A DNA stretch of 64,000 nucleotides. Origin: Rugalucina vietnamica (Eukaryota; Mollusca; Bivalvia; Lucinida; Lucinidae). This document shows positions 12,150 to 22,568 of this stretch, in pieces. The notes beneath the pieces were generated by a model. That model did not search any database and was not told where the DNA came from. It worked only from the letters and a program-made list of their open reading frames with translations. The stretch covers positions 4,504,006 to 4,568,005 of the forward strand of contig OZ024877.1 of the NCBI GenBank assembly GCA_964017185.1, read 5' to 3'. The position numbers and the translations under genes were made by a program. Positions within the stretch are counted from its first letter, which is position 1. The number at the start of each line of letters is the position of its first letter.

Positions 12150-13331
12150 CGAGCGAAAGCGCGAGCGTGTTGATATTTAAAATACTTGCAGGAATGTTTT
12201 TGTCCTTGCACACAGTAGTGTGAATTGTGTTAGTTGTTTATTTCAGCCTTACGGGGGATGATCCAAAATAACGTAGACTTTTGCTGTAGCTTCTATACAA
12301 CTCATTCAAATGCTTATAAAATAACATGAACATAAATCGGAATATGTCGAGAATATCGTGACAAAATATCAGGTAAAAATAACGACTAGTTAAAAATCTA
12401 CAGTCACAACAAATAGGTCACTAAGGTCTACCCGGCGCACGTCATCTTTGATTTCGTAACGTTATTGACGTTTTATTCATTTTGATATCAACACATTCTA
12501 AGCGCTTACGACCATCTATTCAACATGTACCATAGATAAAAGTATTTTTGCTTATTGTGCATTGTACTTCACAAATTTCCCGTCAGAATCCAAAACTCCA
12601 AACAAATTCTTTCTTTAAATTGCTTCAAAATGGCCACATCACCAGCCGTCTGCATGCGGTCAGCGCATTACGCATTTACGTCGCCACTGATGCGCGTTAT
12701 TTTTGTTTCTTGTTCTATCTTTGTTATGCTGTTTTATCGTCAGAATCACAACGGGAATATTTTTACACAACTGATTTATTCATTAAATATTCCCGTTATG
12801 ACTACATTTAGTTATTTTCGGTCTGTGTGTTGGTGCTATCAAAAATCGCGGCAAGTTTAGTAATAGCATAGATTTTAGCTGTATCTGGCGACGACGTTTT
12901 TAACGTTAAATGCACTGAAAAAGCGCACAATTTATATTAATATTTCAAAAACGCACTACTCAAATTTATTGAAACTTACGCACAGCATTATCTAAACAAC
13001 AAGCTTTTACTGGACCAACTTTGGTGCGATTGGCATGCCTATTTTACATTTTGTCGAGGCATGTTTGACACAAGATAGGACCGAAAATTCGCGTGCGCCG
13101 CCTAAGCGTCACCATGGTTTTAAAATGGCGCGGCGTGTTTCAGATACTTACAAAATGTGCGATTGTTTCATCTTATCGTGTTCTAAGAATGTTCTGATTT
13201 ATCGCAATATACATTTTTCTAAAATTTATCCACGTATATTGATGCTACAGCAAAAGTTTACGTTATTTTGGATTTTCCCTCGTAGTTATGTATGCAAATG
13301 CCTGTTTGTTTCAGTTTGCCCAGTTCAGTAG
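1649..13331 (+). CDS. Paralogue A: secreted cysteine protein, subfamily I, six exons
   Basis: Exons are 1649-1676, 4192-4283, 4523-4659, 10797-10885, 11544-11804 and 13315-13331. They join in frame with GT-AG introns to about 207 residues. Exons 1-2 encode a hydrophobic signal peptide (MGTANLLIV then CLCIPFCGG) split by a phase-1 intron. The mature part has the family motif PKAMDIETF, then DW/EW..LF.Y.CP, an APC exon, VGSETAIF, REDRYIDTGNLDDYY, FPWTQALDDMKKF and the terminal VCPVQ. About seven cysteines in the secreted part suggest disulfides. No known domain is recognised. Intron 3 is swollen to about 6 kb by a TIR element and a LINE, and intron 5 carries another TIR element just before the last acceptor. 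The exon-3 donor is preceded by AA instead of AG. All exons are open. Expression is unproven. Confidence 0.8.
2098..2570. repeat. Direct repeat, about 300-bp period, in intron 1 of A
   Basis: A block with AGAGGGACCAGGAATCGATG followed by CAACATAGACACCAG occurs at about 2100-2270 and again at about 2400-2560. Both contain a GGTGGGAAAG word and end in TTTCCCAA...GGCTAAG, resembling in layout the reverse complement of the abundant Penelope-like tail repeat, though diverged. Its origin is uncertain. Confidence 0.5.
2782..2802. repeat. Poly-G tract
   Basis: A run of about 17-18 G (GGTGGGG...) in intron 1 of gene A, followed by a T-rich stretch at 2820-2850. Length may be unreliable in sequencing. 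Confidence 0.8.
3048..3120 (-). repeat. tRNA-like SINE head
   Basis: Read on the minus strand, this has a pol III A-box-like TGGTGTAATGGATAGCG and a B-box GGTTCGAAACC at tRNA spacing. The two edges can pair (GTACAGCC with GGCTGGTAC). The T-stem has a mismatch and the cloverleaf is poor, so I read it as the tRNA-derived head of a SINE and not a functional tRNA gene. Confidence 0.5.
3155..4098. mobile_element. TTAA-flanked element, GGATGTTCGCTGC inverted repeats
   Basis: GGATGTTCGCTGC at the left is answered by its complement at the right, and both ends abut TTAA (3151-3154 and 4099-4102). That is the target-site signature of piggyBac or Kolobok type transposons. About 944 bp with no transposase reading frame, so non-autonomous. 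The corresponding intron 1 of paralogue B is continuous across the site, confirming an insertion into gene A's intron 1. Confidence 0.8.
5640..5800 (-). repeat. tRNA-like SINE fragment
   Basis: On the minus strand there is an A-box-like TATGTGGTATAGCATC and a B-box-like GGGTTAGATCC about 35 bp apart, followed by a tail with no coding potential. A weaker tRNA-like start (GACATAGTGGTTAGTCC ... GATTCAAACCC) on the plus strand lies at about 5210-5270. Both are best read as SINE heads. Confidence 0.4.
5963..6595 (-). mobile_element. Penelope-like tail copy 1, with internal duplication
   Basis: Minus-strand copy of the dominant tail repeat: the shared 3' end (GTACAAGTAGGC on the plus strand) is at 5970 and the 5' truncation near 6595. 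A block of about 110 bp (CCGAGGTGGGAAAAA through GGTGGCCACTCAGTTA) is present twice in tandem. Inserted within the TIR element of intron 3 of gene A. Confidence 0.85.
7708..8457 (+). pseudogene. LINE reverse transcriptase fragment
   Basis: About 250 codons over two overlapping frames cover the palm (INDLALKM, then SFADDIVLLAEN) and the thumb-like region (GMVINGSKSNIVHF, YKYLGLIL, VQNRAARYSL). N-terminal fingers and the endonuclease are missing. One frameshift lies near 8260-8300. The family is certain (non-LTR reverse transcriptase); function is lost. Confidence 0.8.
8458..9645 (-). mobile_element. Penelope-like element fragment nested in the LINE
   Basis: The 3' tail (about 8462-9115) is followed, on the minus strand, by a short C-terminal coding piece (about 9115-9185) ending in MMAPT-type residues. 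From there to about 9645 lies different sequence with a minus-strand open stretch (9216-9464) that may be an N-terminal part joined by internal deletion. It splits the LINE reading frame. A block of about 55 bp in the tail is duplicated (8655-8760). Confidence 0.7.
10903..11428 (-). mobile_element. Two Penelope-like tail fragments in intron 4 of A
   Basis: Two partial minus-strand copies at about 10905-11035 and 11140-11428 are separated by about 100 bp of original intron that matches intron 4 of paralogue C. Both share the GTAGGC end and the CCCACTCCAAA...GGTGGGAAAA block; only the second extends to the TTACTGGCGGGCTT block. Confidence 0.8.
12103..12146. repeat. (TG)n microsatellite
   Basis: About 22 TG units in intron 5 of gene A, followed by a GCGAAAGCGCGAGCGTG stretch. 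The matching place in paralogue C (38912-38951) holds a (GA)n tract with a similar GCGAGCGTGCGTGCG tail, so both microsatellites grew at one ancestral site. Confidence 0.9.
12249..13285. mobile_element. TIR element just upstream of the last exon of A
   Basis: The left end (ACGGGGGATGATCCAAAATA, continuing through CGTAGACTTTTGCTGTAGC) is mirrored at the right end (GCTACAGCAAAAGTTTACG through CCAAAATAACG and CTCGTAG). About 42 bp of terminal inverted repeat, about 1.04 kb in all, no coding sequence recognised. The right end lies 29 bp before exon 6 of gene A, and introns B and C lack it. Confidence 0.7.
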
Positions 13332-14114
13332 GCTTCATGACAGAACGACGAAGAGGATTTCGACCAAGACTTCGTTCAACGATATATACAACTACGCAAA
13401 TGCCAGCTTAGCAATGCATAAGTCTCAGACATCTCAAAATCAGTTGTCAGAGACAAGAAATTGATAGTCAACAACAGTCACCCAGGTGCAATTTAAATAT
13501 AGAAAAAGTTGTTATATATTAATTTCTTTAAAAGAGCCAAAACCTTTTCAAACAATGGCCTTTGCTGGTTCATTATTTTAAAACAACAAATGATTTTTTG
13601 TACAGAGAAATCAACTTCTGTCAGTTCTTACTGTGACCAATCAGATGTATATAAGGCAATGGTGTACATTTCATGGTTGAACAAATATTGGACAGGAAAT
13701 GTAAATTTCATCTTTTTGACAACTAGTTATGAGATGCTTGAAACACCTGGATTACTAAGCTGTTATTTGCCTGGTTGTAAATGTTACAAAAATTAAAACC
13801 CACAATTTTGACTTGATTTTATTTGAACATTTTGGGCTAATCAGACCCAATGTGGCGTTCTCTGAAATTTTGGATCAAGTGGAGGTGCAACGTGGACGTC
13901 ACAAAACGTAGATTTATGAAAGTAGACGTCACGAACTTGCATGTGATGTTAATTTGATTTTTGCGCGCAATGTTAAAAATCATTCAGTTTTAAGGACAAC
14001 AGGACAAGACAATATAATCTAGTGTAGAAAACGTTTTTTTTTTTGTATCACAGATTGCATTATAGAGTATTTGTAGTGAAAATAGGGAAGCTGATCAGAC
14101 TGGCAGCAAGGTAT

Positions 14115-14117
<3 letters not shown>

Positions 14118-14156
<39 letters not shown>

Positions 14157-14217
14157 CAGAGAGTACCAACAAGTAAAACATATCTAAGATTAATCTACAC
14201 CATTTGCATTTTAGGAT

Positions 14218-14281
<64 letters not shown>

Positions 14282-14326
14282 CAACAAGTAAAATATATAT
14301 CCAAGAAAGATTAACACCATTTACAT

Positions 14327-14388
<62 letters not shown>

Positions 14389-14554
14389 GGGGGGGGAGAG
14401 AGAGAGTACAAACAAGCAACATATATATCCAAGAAAGATTAACACCACTTACATTGTAAGATGTGTATGAGAGAGAGAGAAAGAGAGAGAGAAAGAGAGA
14501 TAGAGAGTACCAATAAGAATCAATGTATACCAAAGCAATTTGTACACAAATTGT

Positions 14555-14603
<49 letters not shown>

Positions 14604-14846
14604 GTCAAGTAACAAAGTAACAAATATCAAAGAAAGGTGTACTCGAATAACATTCTATATATATGTTTGTGTACTCAAATAACATTATGCAGAAAGGTGT
14701 ACACAAATTACATTCTAGAGAGAGAGAGCATACATGTATGAGTAATAATAATTAGCCATGAAAGATGTACACAACATACTGAGAGAGAGAGAGAAAGAGA
14801 GAGAGAAAAAGAGAGAGAGAGAGGGAGAGAGAGAGAGAGGGAGAGG
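14118..14846. repeat. Higher-order GA-repeat array between A and D
   Basis: Six or more (GA)n or (GT)n(GA)n tracts of 20-60 bp are separated by related spacers of 50-65 bp (each with ACAAGTAAAATATATATCC or a variant and AAGATTAACAC). The array begins after GAAGCTGATCAGACTGGCAG, which also precedes the arrays after genes B and C. It sits between the convergent genes A and D. The apparent open frames here are only dipeptide repeats. Confidence 0.9.
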
Positions 14847-15027
14847 CCACCCGATTATAATTTGGCTGTTCACTTAGCCCTCTGCATTTTACTTGTTCTG
14901 TCCAAGCTAGCACTGTGACCACCTAATACCTTCAATAGCTGCTCACCCTGCTTTCCGTTATTCATGTTAAACGTTGGTATCTATGTTTATTATTTTCTAA
15001 ATATGATTTTTCTTATTTCTTGTATAT

Positions 15028-15400
15028 CAGTGAACCACTGCGGAAGCTGAGGGTGAGGTTATGGCCATGTAAAATCGGTTTAAGCCCGCCAGTAACTTTG
15101 TGTTACTGATCGTTCCAAGTCGATACTTCTGTGGTGGTTCTTTTTGTTTTATGTCTTGGTGTTTAAAAATTTTTTGTGCTGTTGGCGCCTTATGTATGTT
15201 TTCATATTTTTAGTTAAGTTAAGGTAACTGAGTGGCCACCTATTGGGAAAATAGCTGCCCATTCGGCTTACGATTGTTTCATGGTATAAGTACCTGATTG
15301 TTAGTTTGGTTTTTTCCCACCTCGGTTTTTGGAGTGGGAATCTTTTTCTGATTGCGCCTTTTCCTGATCTTTGCCTACTTGTACCTTTTTGTAAATGTTA
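15028..15400 (+). mobile_element. Penelope-like tail copy
   Basis: A 5'-truncated plus-strand copy starts at GAACCACTGCGGAAGCTGAG and runs to the common 3' end CTACTTGTACCTTT. It is one of the longer, cleaner copies and served me as the reference for the tail. It lies just downstream of the terminal exon of gene D. Confidence 0.9.
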
Positions 15401-15499
15401 TTCCCATTAAACGAATATTTCTATATCTTTACTTTTATCGTTAGTGTCCTTAAAATATTTGAAAATGTGTCACCTTTGGACTCCACCTCTCCATCCATT

Positions 15500-16667
15500 T
15501 CAATACACTGGACAAACTGAAAAAAGAAAAATAAAGCTGGGTATTATGATTGCTGAATGTGATTACGTTCGTTGTCAAAAAGAATCATATCTTTGAAAAT
15601 GTTAAATATGTTCGCTGCTTTTTAAGCATTTCAGTTTTGTACTAACAAATTGAACGCATGCGAGAAACGAAAATCAAGGTGGACATGTACTAACAAATTG
15701 AACGCATGCGAGAAACGAAAATCAAGGTGGACAATCACGTGACTAAAAATCAGTTATTGTGCACTAGTAGTTCGGACAGAACCAGTAAGCAAATCGGCCA
15801 TAGTTTTCCTAAAACTGAAGGGAATTTCATGGGGTAAAGTGCACATTCCCCAGATTGCTACCCTCTAAACTGCTATACAACAGTCAATTTAATTCGCGCT
15901 GGGGTTTAATATATAACCCCGAGCAACCTCGTGGTTAAAATATAAATCCAGTTGCTCTGATTAATCTATTAAACGATAGTGTACATAAAATGGCTCTTAT
16001 ACGACAATTTAGAGTGTGTCATTCCGGGATATGTGCACTTTACCCCGTGCAATTCCATTCAGCTTTAGGAAATCTATGGCCGATTTGCTTACTGGTTCTG
16101 TCCGAATTACTAGTACACAACAATTGGTTTTAGTCACGTGATTGTCCACCTTGAAAATACCTTTCTCAGTTTTGGTATCTTTCTTATCACCAAAATTAAG
16201 TCTCACGCTATTTTGTCATCATTATGTAGTTTCTTTTATATTTTGATTTTAATTTGCCATCACATACTAAAGTTTCGATCAAGATCCATAGTCTATACAT
16301 TTTGAAGGGTGTATCATTCAATCAAGCAGAGTTAATGATAAATAGATACATCAGTTTAGTCATACCATCTCCAGCGTACATTAAGATCAGGTCTCTGGGC
16401 TTGATTCTAAAACGTTGCATGTCTCTAACGGCCTTGTCCCACGGAAAATCAGCTGGTGGGTCGTTGCGGATCAGGATGGCGACAAAATAATCGAAACACA
16501 CGCCCCTGCTGGCTCCAGCCCTGTCTTGACACGCGAAGAAAACAAAGTAGTCTTGGAGTGCACCGCTGTCTAGATACCTGTCCTCCCGTACAAGACCATC
16601 TGAAAACAAATATCTAATTGGTAGTATAGTTTCAAAAATGAATAATAAAGCAGCATTTAAAAGTGAA

Positions 16668-16707
<40 letters not shown>

Positions 16708-17549
16708 AGATTTCATCATTTGATAAAATCTCCACATACATGATTACCTATCGCATATCATTCAAGCATCCATTTTTGGATCCGGTGCTACCGACAAGTT
16801 TGTTTGTTTGATGTATATTACCTAAATCTCATTATATATAGTTATATAAATAGTTTTATATATAGTTGTAAAACTGTGAAATTTCCACAATACGGATAAT
16901 TGACAACGTCTTTAGTATGAACATTAACGCAGGGATAAAATGACTTTGAAAAATTGTGTTTAATATGAAACCGATTAGCCAACATTAATATATTACACCA
17001 TGTAATACCCACCCACTAACCACCAACAAGTCTTATATGATTATTGGACTTTTTACCAAGATATGTTCACGCTAATTATATATATATTATACAATTATTG
17101 ACTATTGAGTCATTGAATATGATGTGATATCCAACAGTGACTACCAATATTGACCGAGGCGAAGCCGAGGTCAATATTGGTAGTCTCTGTTGGATATCAC
17201 ATCATATTCAATGACTCAATAGTCAACAATTGTTTTATTATATAACACTTTTTATACAAACACGATAAAAATAATTTTAATCTGTAAATGAATTAGTGTA
17301 TACATACAGTTTACATATAGTCCCAGCATGACTGAAAAATGTTCATTTGGACATTAAGTCTAAATTTAAATTAACTAAACAGCCATAAACATCATTTTTA
17401 CTTCATTGGCATTACTGCTTGACAGTAATCAATGTATACATGTATGACAGAGAGAGTTCTAAATTTAGTAACATATATTCAATGGGAAAAACCCCAGGTC
17501 ATAGAATATGACAAAATATGCAATGGGCTGACAGCATTGTCTGAAATAA

Positions 17550-17632
<83 letters not shown>

Positions 17633-19956
17633 CATGTAATACATAACCCATCCCACTAACCACCAACAAGTCTTACATGATTATTGGACTTTTTTCCAAG
17701 ATGTGCTCACGCTACTTTTGAGGGATACATTTTTTTCTTTTTATATTCTCATGTGTTATCTAATGAATGCATCATTAATTAAAGGTCAATCCTAAAGGTA
17801 TTGATTCTGTTAAACTGAAGTGGACATTGATGCAAGGAACTGATTGCCGAAAACCTGACCAAATTATCATGATAGCTTGTTATGTACTTTGGCATTTTTT
17901 CTCATGAATATTCATTAGTTCCACTATGACGCCATAGAAGCGCATAGAAAATGTTGCATATCTTTGAAACAAACAACTAAAACGTACAACTTATCATTTG
18001 AAAATGATTTATAAACCATTTGTTATTTCAATTTCAAAACTTTTGATTATCATTTGAGTGATAAATTTTTTTTTATGGCTACTCTCGCATGAATGTTATG
18101 TTGTTATTCAAATACGGTCCCATATCTTTTGAACCGATGAGTATATTTTGGTTTAGTTTTCGATAAACAAGTCCCTCCCGAGAACAAATGTGATCAGCGG
18201 ACAAAGAATAAAATGTTCTAAACGAACTTTTGTATATCCCCTTTAATGACATCTCTAAATACTCGAAAATTTTACCGTCTCCTGTTTGTCTGAATGTAGC
18301 AGTCCTAGTTCCAACTTGGTCAAACGAGCTGTTGTTTGCTCCAACACATGGCTCCCCTAGAGAAGTCCTGTAAAGAAAAATTGAGCCACCGAATCAGAAA
18401 ACAAACAATCTGCATATGCGAAGCCAATGGCGCAGATCAGCTGTGCAGTTACTGGACAGCTGATCAGCGCCTTTGTTTTCGCTATACGGATAGTACAATC
18501 CCTCTTCTTACTAAGTCCTAAATTTCAAGCTTCTAACCATCTTCTATGACTGTACAGGCCCGTTTGTGTCGGAATTGATCAGAGGCGCAAATTGTTGGTT
18601 TTCTCGCGCGGAGGCTCACCGAAGGAAGATTCAACATAACTGTTTTCCACTCAAAAACAGACTGTTGGAGAGGCATATACTGTATGTATCCTTATATCTA
18701 ATGATAAAACGCTTACAGTTATCTAAATAATAATGGCATTGTATCAGAATATTGCAAAATAAGACATGCCGTCAAAGATTGAATAGAATATAGTAATCGA
18801 TATAAGCCAATGTATACTTTTGTGGGTGATACATGTACATGTGTCACATTCTTCTCTAAGCAATTTATCTTCTATATCACCCAGTGTTTAATGAAAACCA
18901 AATCAGAGATCTACCTGTAATTTGTCGTCCTTGTCAGCACACCATTCGTCACATTCATACGGGCTCTAAATTGTTTCAGGGAAGAGAATGGTTCGTCGGA
19001 TGGACAGGCATAGAAGAAGAGCGCGACCCAGTCTTCTCCTGTAGCCACCTAATTGTCAAAATTATTTTCAAATAAATGTTAAGCCCATTCATATTCGTAG
19101 CATACCGATTCATTTGTCGGAGCCATTTGTCGATTATTCCAGGGAGCTAAAATTTCTTAATCTGATTATATTTGAGCCTCGTCACGAGAAAACCGTCACG
19201 CCTTTGTTTTCGTTACACGGATAGTACAATTTTCTCTTCTTCTTAAATCTGAAATTTCAAGCTTCTAGCCTGCTTCTGTGACTGTACAGGTCGGTTTGTG
19301 TCAGACCTGGTCGGAAACCCCGAAGACCCATAGTCAGGCTCGCGTCGCGGCTTATATTTAACTTAATCTTAGTGTTTTATAGCTACAAGTTAAAATTTAA
19401 ATTCTTCATTACTAAGTGGTTAACAATGTTATTATCAACAAGTAGATCGAAATCAAATTTTCGAACACAATAGTCAATGACTATTTTTTGAAAAAAAAAA
19501 AAAAAAATATTTGCTCCGTTATCCATGCGCGAAAAATATATTAAAAAAAGAGAGATTTGGTTTTCAAAACTCTCATGGAGATGTTAGCTAAAGGTAAAAG
19601 ATACCAATCAAAGTACACCAAGAAACATTCAATTTCCAATACATCACAAAGTAAAAACATTACCTTTAATTGGAATATAAAGTTGGAACTTAGTACACAA
19701 TGCTTTATTCCACCCATTTCCCTCGTGAAAAGACTGTTTCAATGACGGACTCATTTAAACCATATTTTAGACAAGCACTTACCTGACTCTTAAATTTTTC
19801 TATATCCATTGCTCGTGGAAACCTCATGCAACATGTCTCCGCCTGGCGTCCCTCACAATATGCCAAACTAGATTTTCTAGTAGCTAAGCATGGCCCTATC
19901 TGGAATAGCAGAATTGCCAACAGGCCAAATAGTGTACCATATTGAAAGATAGCCAT
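15500..19956 (-). CDS. Paralogue D: secreted cysteine protein, subfamily II, five exons
   Basis: Exons, in transcription order, are 19956-19783, 19048-18915, 18367-18276, 16599-16366 and 15516-15500; they join in frame (phases 0, 2, 1, 1) to 216 residues. Exon 1 encodes an uninterrupted signal peptide (MAIFQYGTLFGLLAILLF...) and the motif FPRAMDIEKF, where subfamily I has an extra intron. Then come [65 protein letters not shown] and the final VCPVY. Sequons NVTN and NNSS suggest N-glycosylation of a secreted protein. Function is unknown and no domain is recognised. Palindromic MITEs lie in introns 1 and 2, one ending about 13 bp before the exon-3 acceptor; introns 3 and 4 hold a hairpin element, a (TA)n tract and a fold-back repeat. 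Confidence 0.8.
15690..16190. mobile_element. Fold-back element in intron 4 of D
   Basis: Arms of about 130 bp read inward from both sides: left CACGTGACTAAAAATCAG... GGACAGAACCAGTAAGCAAA...GGGGTAAAGTGCACAT, right the complement. The left part is preceded by a tandem copy of about 55 bp (about 15640-15735, CGCATGCGAGAAACGAAAAT twice). It has no coding capacity. Confidence 0.7.
16678..16706. repeat. (TG)n microsatellite in intron 3 of D
   Basis: About 15 TG units a short distance upstream of the exon-4 acceptor of gene D on the minus strand. Confidence 0.9.
17092..17233. mobile_element. Near-perfect hairpin MITE
   Basis: Two arms of about 65 bp differ at only about two positions (left begins ACAATTATTGACTATTGAG, right is its complement) around a short loop GAGGCGAAGCCGA. 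It lies in intron 3 of gene D. Length and the high arm identity suggest a recent insertion or arm homogenisation. Confidence 0.85.
17553..17629. repeat. (TA)n microsatellite
   Basis: About 38 TA units in intron 3 of gene D; length is likely polymorphic and unreliable. An imperfect copy of the flanking text (CCCACTAACCACCAACAAGTCTTA...) occurs at about 17010-17060 and again at 17650-17710, so a segment of about 600 bp is duplicated around the hairpin MITE. Confidence 0.9.
18381..18619. mobile_element. ATGAGCCG palindromic MITE, intron 2 of D
   Basis: Terminal inverted repeats of the type TGAGCC(N)8GAGAAAACCAACAAT flank an internal hairpin (GATCAGCTGTGCAGTTACTG...). Seven copies of the family are in the window. 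This copy lies between exons 2 and 3 of gene D and ends about 13 bp from the exon-3 acceptor. The open frame it carries (KPTICICE...) is shared by all copies and is not a gene. Confidence 0.85.
19172..19353. mobile_element. ATGAGCCG palindromic MITE, internally deleted, intron 1 of D
   Basis: Both termini are recognisable (TTGAGCCTCGTCACGAGAAA and CTCGCGTCGCGGCT), but the hairpin core is missing and the left part jumps directly to CGCCTTTGTTTTCG. A (A)n run at about 19495-19507 lies nearby. Confidence 0.7.
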
Positions 19957-20445
19957 TGTCTTGAGAGACCTGGCAAATGTGCAAATAATCTTCCAACGAT
20001 GGGATATAAAATGCCCAGTGACTAATTGCTTTCGTTCTTCCGGCAGTTATGTTGCCGCAAGGCTGTCTAGGTAAGTTGCCGAAGTGTGTACACGACAGGA
20101 ACAAGTATTTTAGGAATACCACAGGATTGAAAGTTTAACATATGTACCAGGAACTGGTTGATAAAATGCAAAGCTATGTCCTGGGACCGCAAATGGAAAA
20201 CTTTGATGATTAAACTTGTAAATATCCAGACATCAAAGTTTGTTTTTGTTATTGCCTTTGGGTCTCAAGTACCTGTTTGGTGCATGGCTAGGCAAATGGA
20301 CTTTAACCAAAACTTTCCATTAAAGGTCCCCAATTGTGTATATTGGCATTCGTGAAGTAAGAATAGAAACAGGACCAGTAGTCGTCTGTTTGCTTTGCAT
20401 TTTGTTTCTCTGTTTTTGAATATATATATAAAAAAGCTTTCTTGA

Positions 20446-21410
20446 AAAGGTACAAGTAGGCAATGATCAGGAAAATGCGCAATCAGAAAGAGTTTCCCAC
20501 TCCAAAAACCGAGGTGGGAAAAAAACTAAATTGATAATTAGGTTTTTATACCAAGAAAACATATCGTAAGCCGAGTGAGCAGCTATTTACCAATAGGCGG
20601 CCACTCAGTTACCCGAACCTAACTAAAAACGTACATAGGTGCAAACAGCACACAAAATCAACACCAAGACATAAAACAATAAGAACCACAACAGAAGTAT
20701 CGCATCGGAACGATCAGTAATATAAAATTACTGGCGGGCTTAAACTAGTTTTACATGGCCATAACCTTGCCCTTAGCTTTTGCAGTAGTTCACAACATTT
20801 AGTTATTTGTTCAGTCTTCGTGGTGAATCTCTAACAAGTCAATGACTCATCAAGGACAAACAAATAAATCATGATAACCACCATGATGATTCAAAAACGG
20901 GGACTAACAGATTCGATTCAGTACGCTGCCCGACGATGGAGATCTCTGGGCGCCAAATAACTTACTAAAAATCGAGAGCAAAAGGAAAACACCAGTTGAA
21001 CCCCGGTGAACCAAGCAACAGACAAGAAGCCCCGGCCACTACCAACTAAAATGAATAGCTTTAGGTCGGTTCCATCATAGAGTCTGACGTCAGAACGTCA
21101 CCATCCAAAAACGGAAAATTTACTATATCAAAATCAAAGCCATCGCGTTTATCATAAACTTGCGGAGAAACACATCCATTTGCAATAGAAAGATGCAAAA
21201 CTAAAATGGAGGCTTGGGTATCTGTGGTGTTGGCTTTATTCAACTGTAGTTCAGGTGGATAAATTTGTTTGACCATGCCTTGGCAAATGTTCAAAAGGCG
21301 ATCGAGGTGCCTAGAGGTCGAATTAAAAGCCTCCATGACATCAGCTTCACAATTTGAAGTGAGAGGTGAAATAAAATCGTTGCACTGTCATTCCCTGGAG
21401 GAGCTCTCTG
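20446..21410 (-). mobile_element. Penelope-like element with reverse-transcriptase remnant
   Basis: The minus-strand tail (20446-21065) is preceded by coding sequence at about 21065-21345. That coding piece carries SNCEADVMEAFNSTSRHLDR at what should be the Y-x-D-D catalytic motif, then PPELQLNKA and YDKRDGFDFDIVNFPFLDGD, and then jumps to SDSMM-PT, the usual C-terminus. So there is an internal deletion of the region between, and the catalytic motif is damaged (HLDR). This is the best evidence in the window that the tail repeat belongs to a reverse-transcribing element. Confidence 0.7.
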
Positions 21411-21710
21411 TATCCTGAAAAAAAAATATATGCAATAAAAAAGAACATAATGATAAAGGAGAGCAATGTTTGAAAATTAAGCGTAATGTACGTATGTATG
21501 TTTTCTTTTTAATTGATAAGTCATTCAGATTGAATTTCCTAGAAAACTACACAACACAGCCCAAGGCTTAATTGTCCACCACATCGACGAATATTTCACA
21601 TGATGAAAGACGCGTTCACAATCTATCATATGAGCCACGTCACGAGTCTGTCTGTTTCCAATAAGATCAGAAAAATCGGGTTGTATTGCCATAAAGCTAT
21701 ATACGAGCGT
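21411..21710. repeat. Segment paralogous to intron 4 of E
   Basis: Text around CACAGCCCAAGGCTTAA with GAATTTCC...GAGAAAACTACACA... is shared with about 48230-48360, just upstream (in gene sense) of the terminal exon of gene E. It may be the relic of another subfamily II copy, its terminal exon removed when the Penelope-like element inserted at about 21410. Confidence 0.4.
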
Positions 21711-21714
21711 ATCT

Positions 21715-22010
21715 AACCTAGGTTAGATTAACTGCTACTGTAACATGTAATCAGTACTACCTGTTGTCATGTTGAGCGGGTGGAGCTCGTTAGCCTTGGA
21801 AGGAAACTCATCTAGGAGGTTTGCTAAATCTAGCTTGGCAGGGGGAACTCATTAGATTTGGTCGACAGTCCTCATAAGAGTTTACAGGTCTGTAAAACCT
21901 TAGAAAGGGTAGATGGAGCTGTTCAGCTGTGGTCAGCAATTCGTCTAGGAAAAGGTCATTCCAAAATAAACCCTGTGTGTCTGGATATGCCTAGACGGAG
22001 CGGAAGAAAT
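21715..22010 (+). mobile_element. Isolated LINE 5'-region fragment
   Basis: AACTGCTACTGTAACATGTA and the following about 290 bp match the 5' part of the LINE at 42166 (42195-42510), through TAGATGGAGC. The coding region is absent; the sequence passes directly into the block duplicated at 34618. A LINE piece with a 5' end but no 3' end is not the usual product of 5' truncation. Confidence 0.7.
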
Positions 22011-22183
22011 GTTAATAGAGCAATCCTACATCTTGCCACAGCAACACCATCAACGCCCTGCCTCACGTCATTCAATTCCATGACGTTACATGACTGCATA
22101 ACAAACGTCACTCATAAGCCCTTTTAACATGGTCATGTTCATTCGCCACATACTTCCTGAGTCACTTCAATAGTTTTGAAAAT

Positions 22184-22421
22184 TTGAGCCACATCATGAG
22201 AAAACCAACAATCTGCATAAGCGACAACAAAGGCGCAGATCAGCTTCGCAGTTACTGCGCCTTGGTTTACGCTACACGGATGGTACAATTCCTCTACTTT
22301 CTATATCCAAATTTTCCAGCATCTAAGCATCTTACCATCTTCTGTGTTTGTACAGATTAATTTGTGTCTTACCTGTTCGAAAACCACATTGTTGGTTTTC
22401 CCATGACGTGACGGGGCGCAT
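22184..22421. mobile_element. ATGAGCCG palindromic MITE
   Basis: Ends TTGAGCCACATCATGAGAAA and GTTGGTTTTCCCATGACGTG; the inner palindrome is cut short after GATCAGCTTCGCAGTTACTG. The same insertion is present at 34762-34990, so it predates the segmental duplication. Confidence 0.85.
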
Positions 22422-22568
22422 TTATTGTCCAACACACCAACTGCACCCCAAAGTTTCACCTCGGCCGCTGAGTCCTAAGCTCTAGGAACACTCTGACTGA
22501 AACGGAAGGGCAGGTCTTTGGTATATCTGAGATGCTACATTGAGACTATCTGTGCTGGCTGTATTCAC

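Noticed and set aside
13035..13331. Frame of 98 codons ending at the stop of gene A
   Set aside because: It overlaps the TIR element and intron; only its last 17 bases are the true terminal exon.
14095..14682. Several open frames rich in Ser-Leu or Glu-Arg, also at 27862-28137 and 39254-39797
   Set aside because: They are translations of (GA)n/(TC)n arrays and have no other sequence content.
16009..16206. Minus-strand frame of 65 codons
   Set aside because: It lies in one arm of the fold-back repeat in intron 4 of D and is not open in the other arm.
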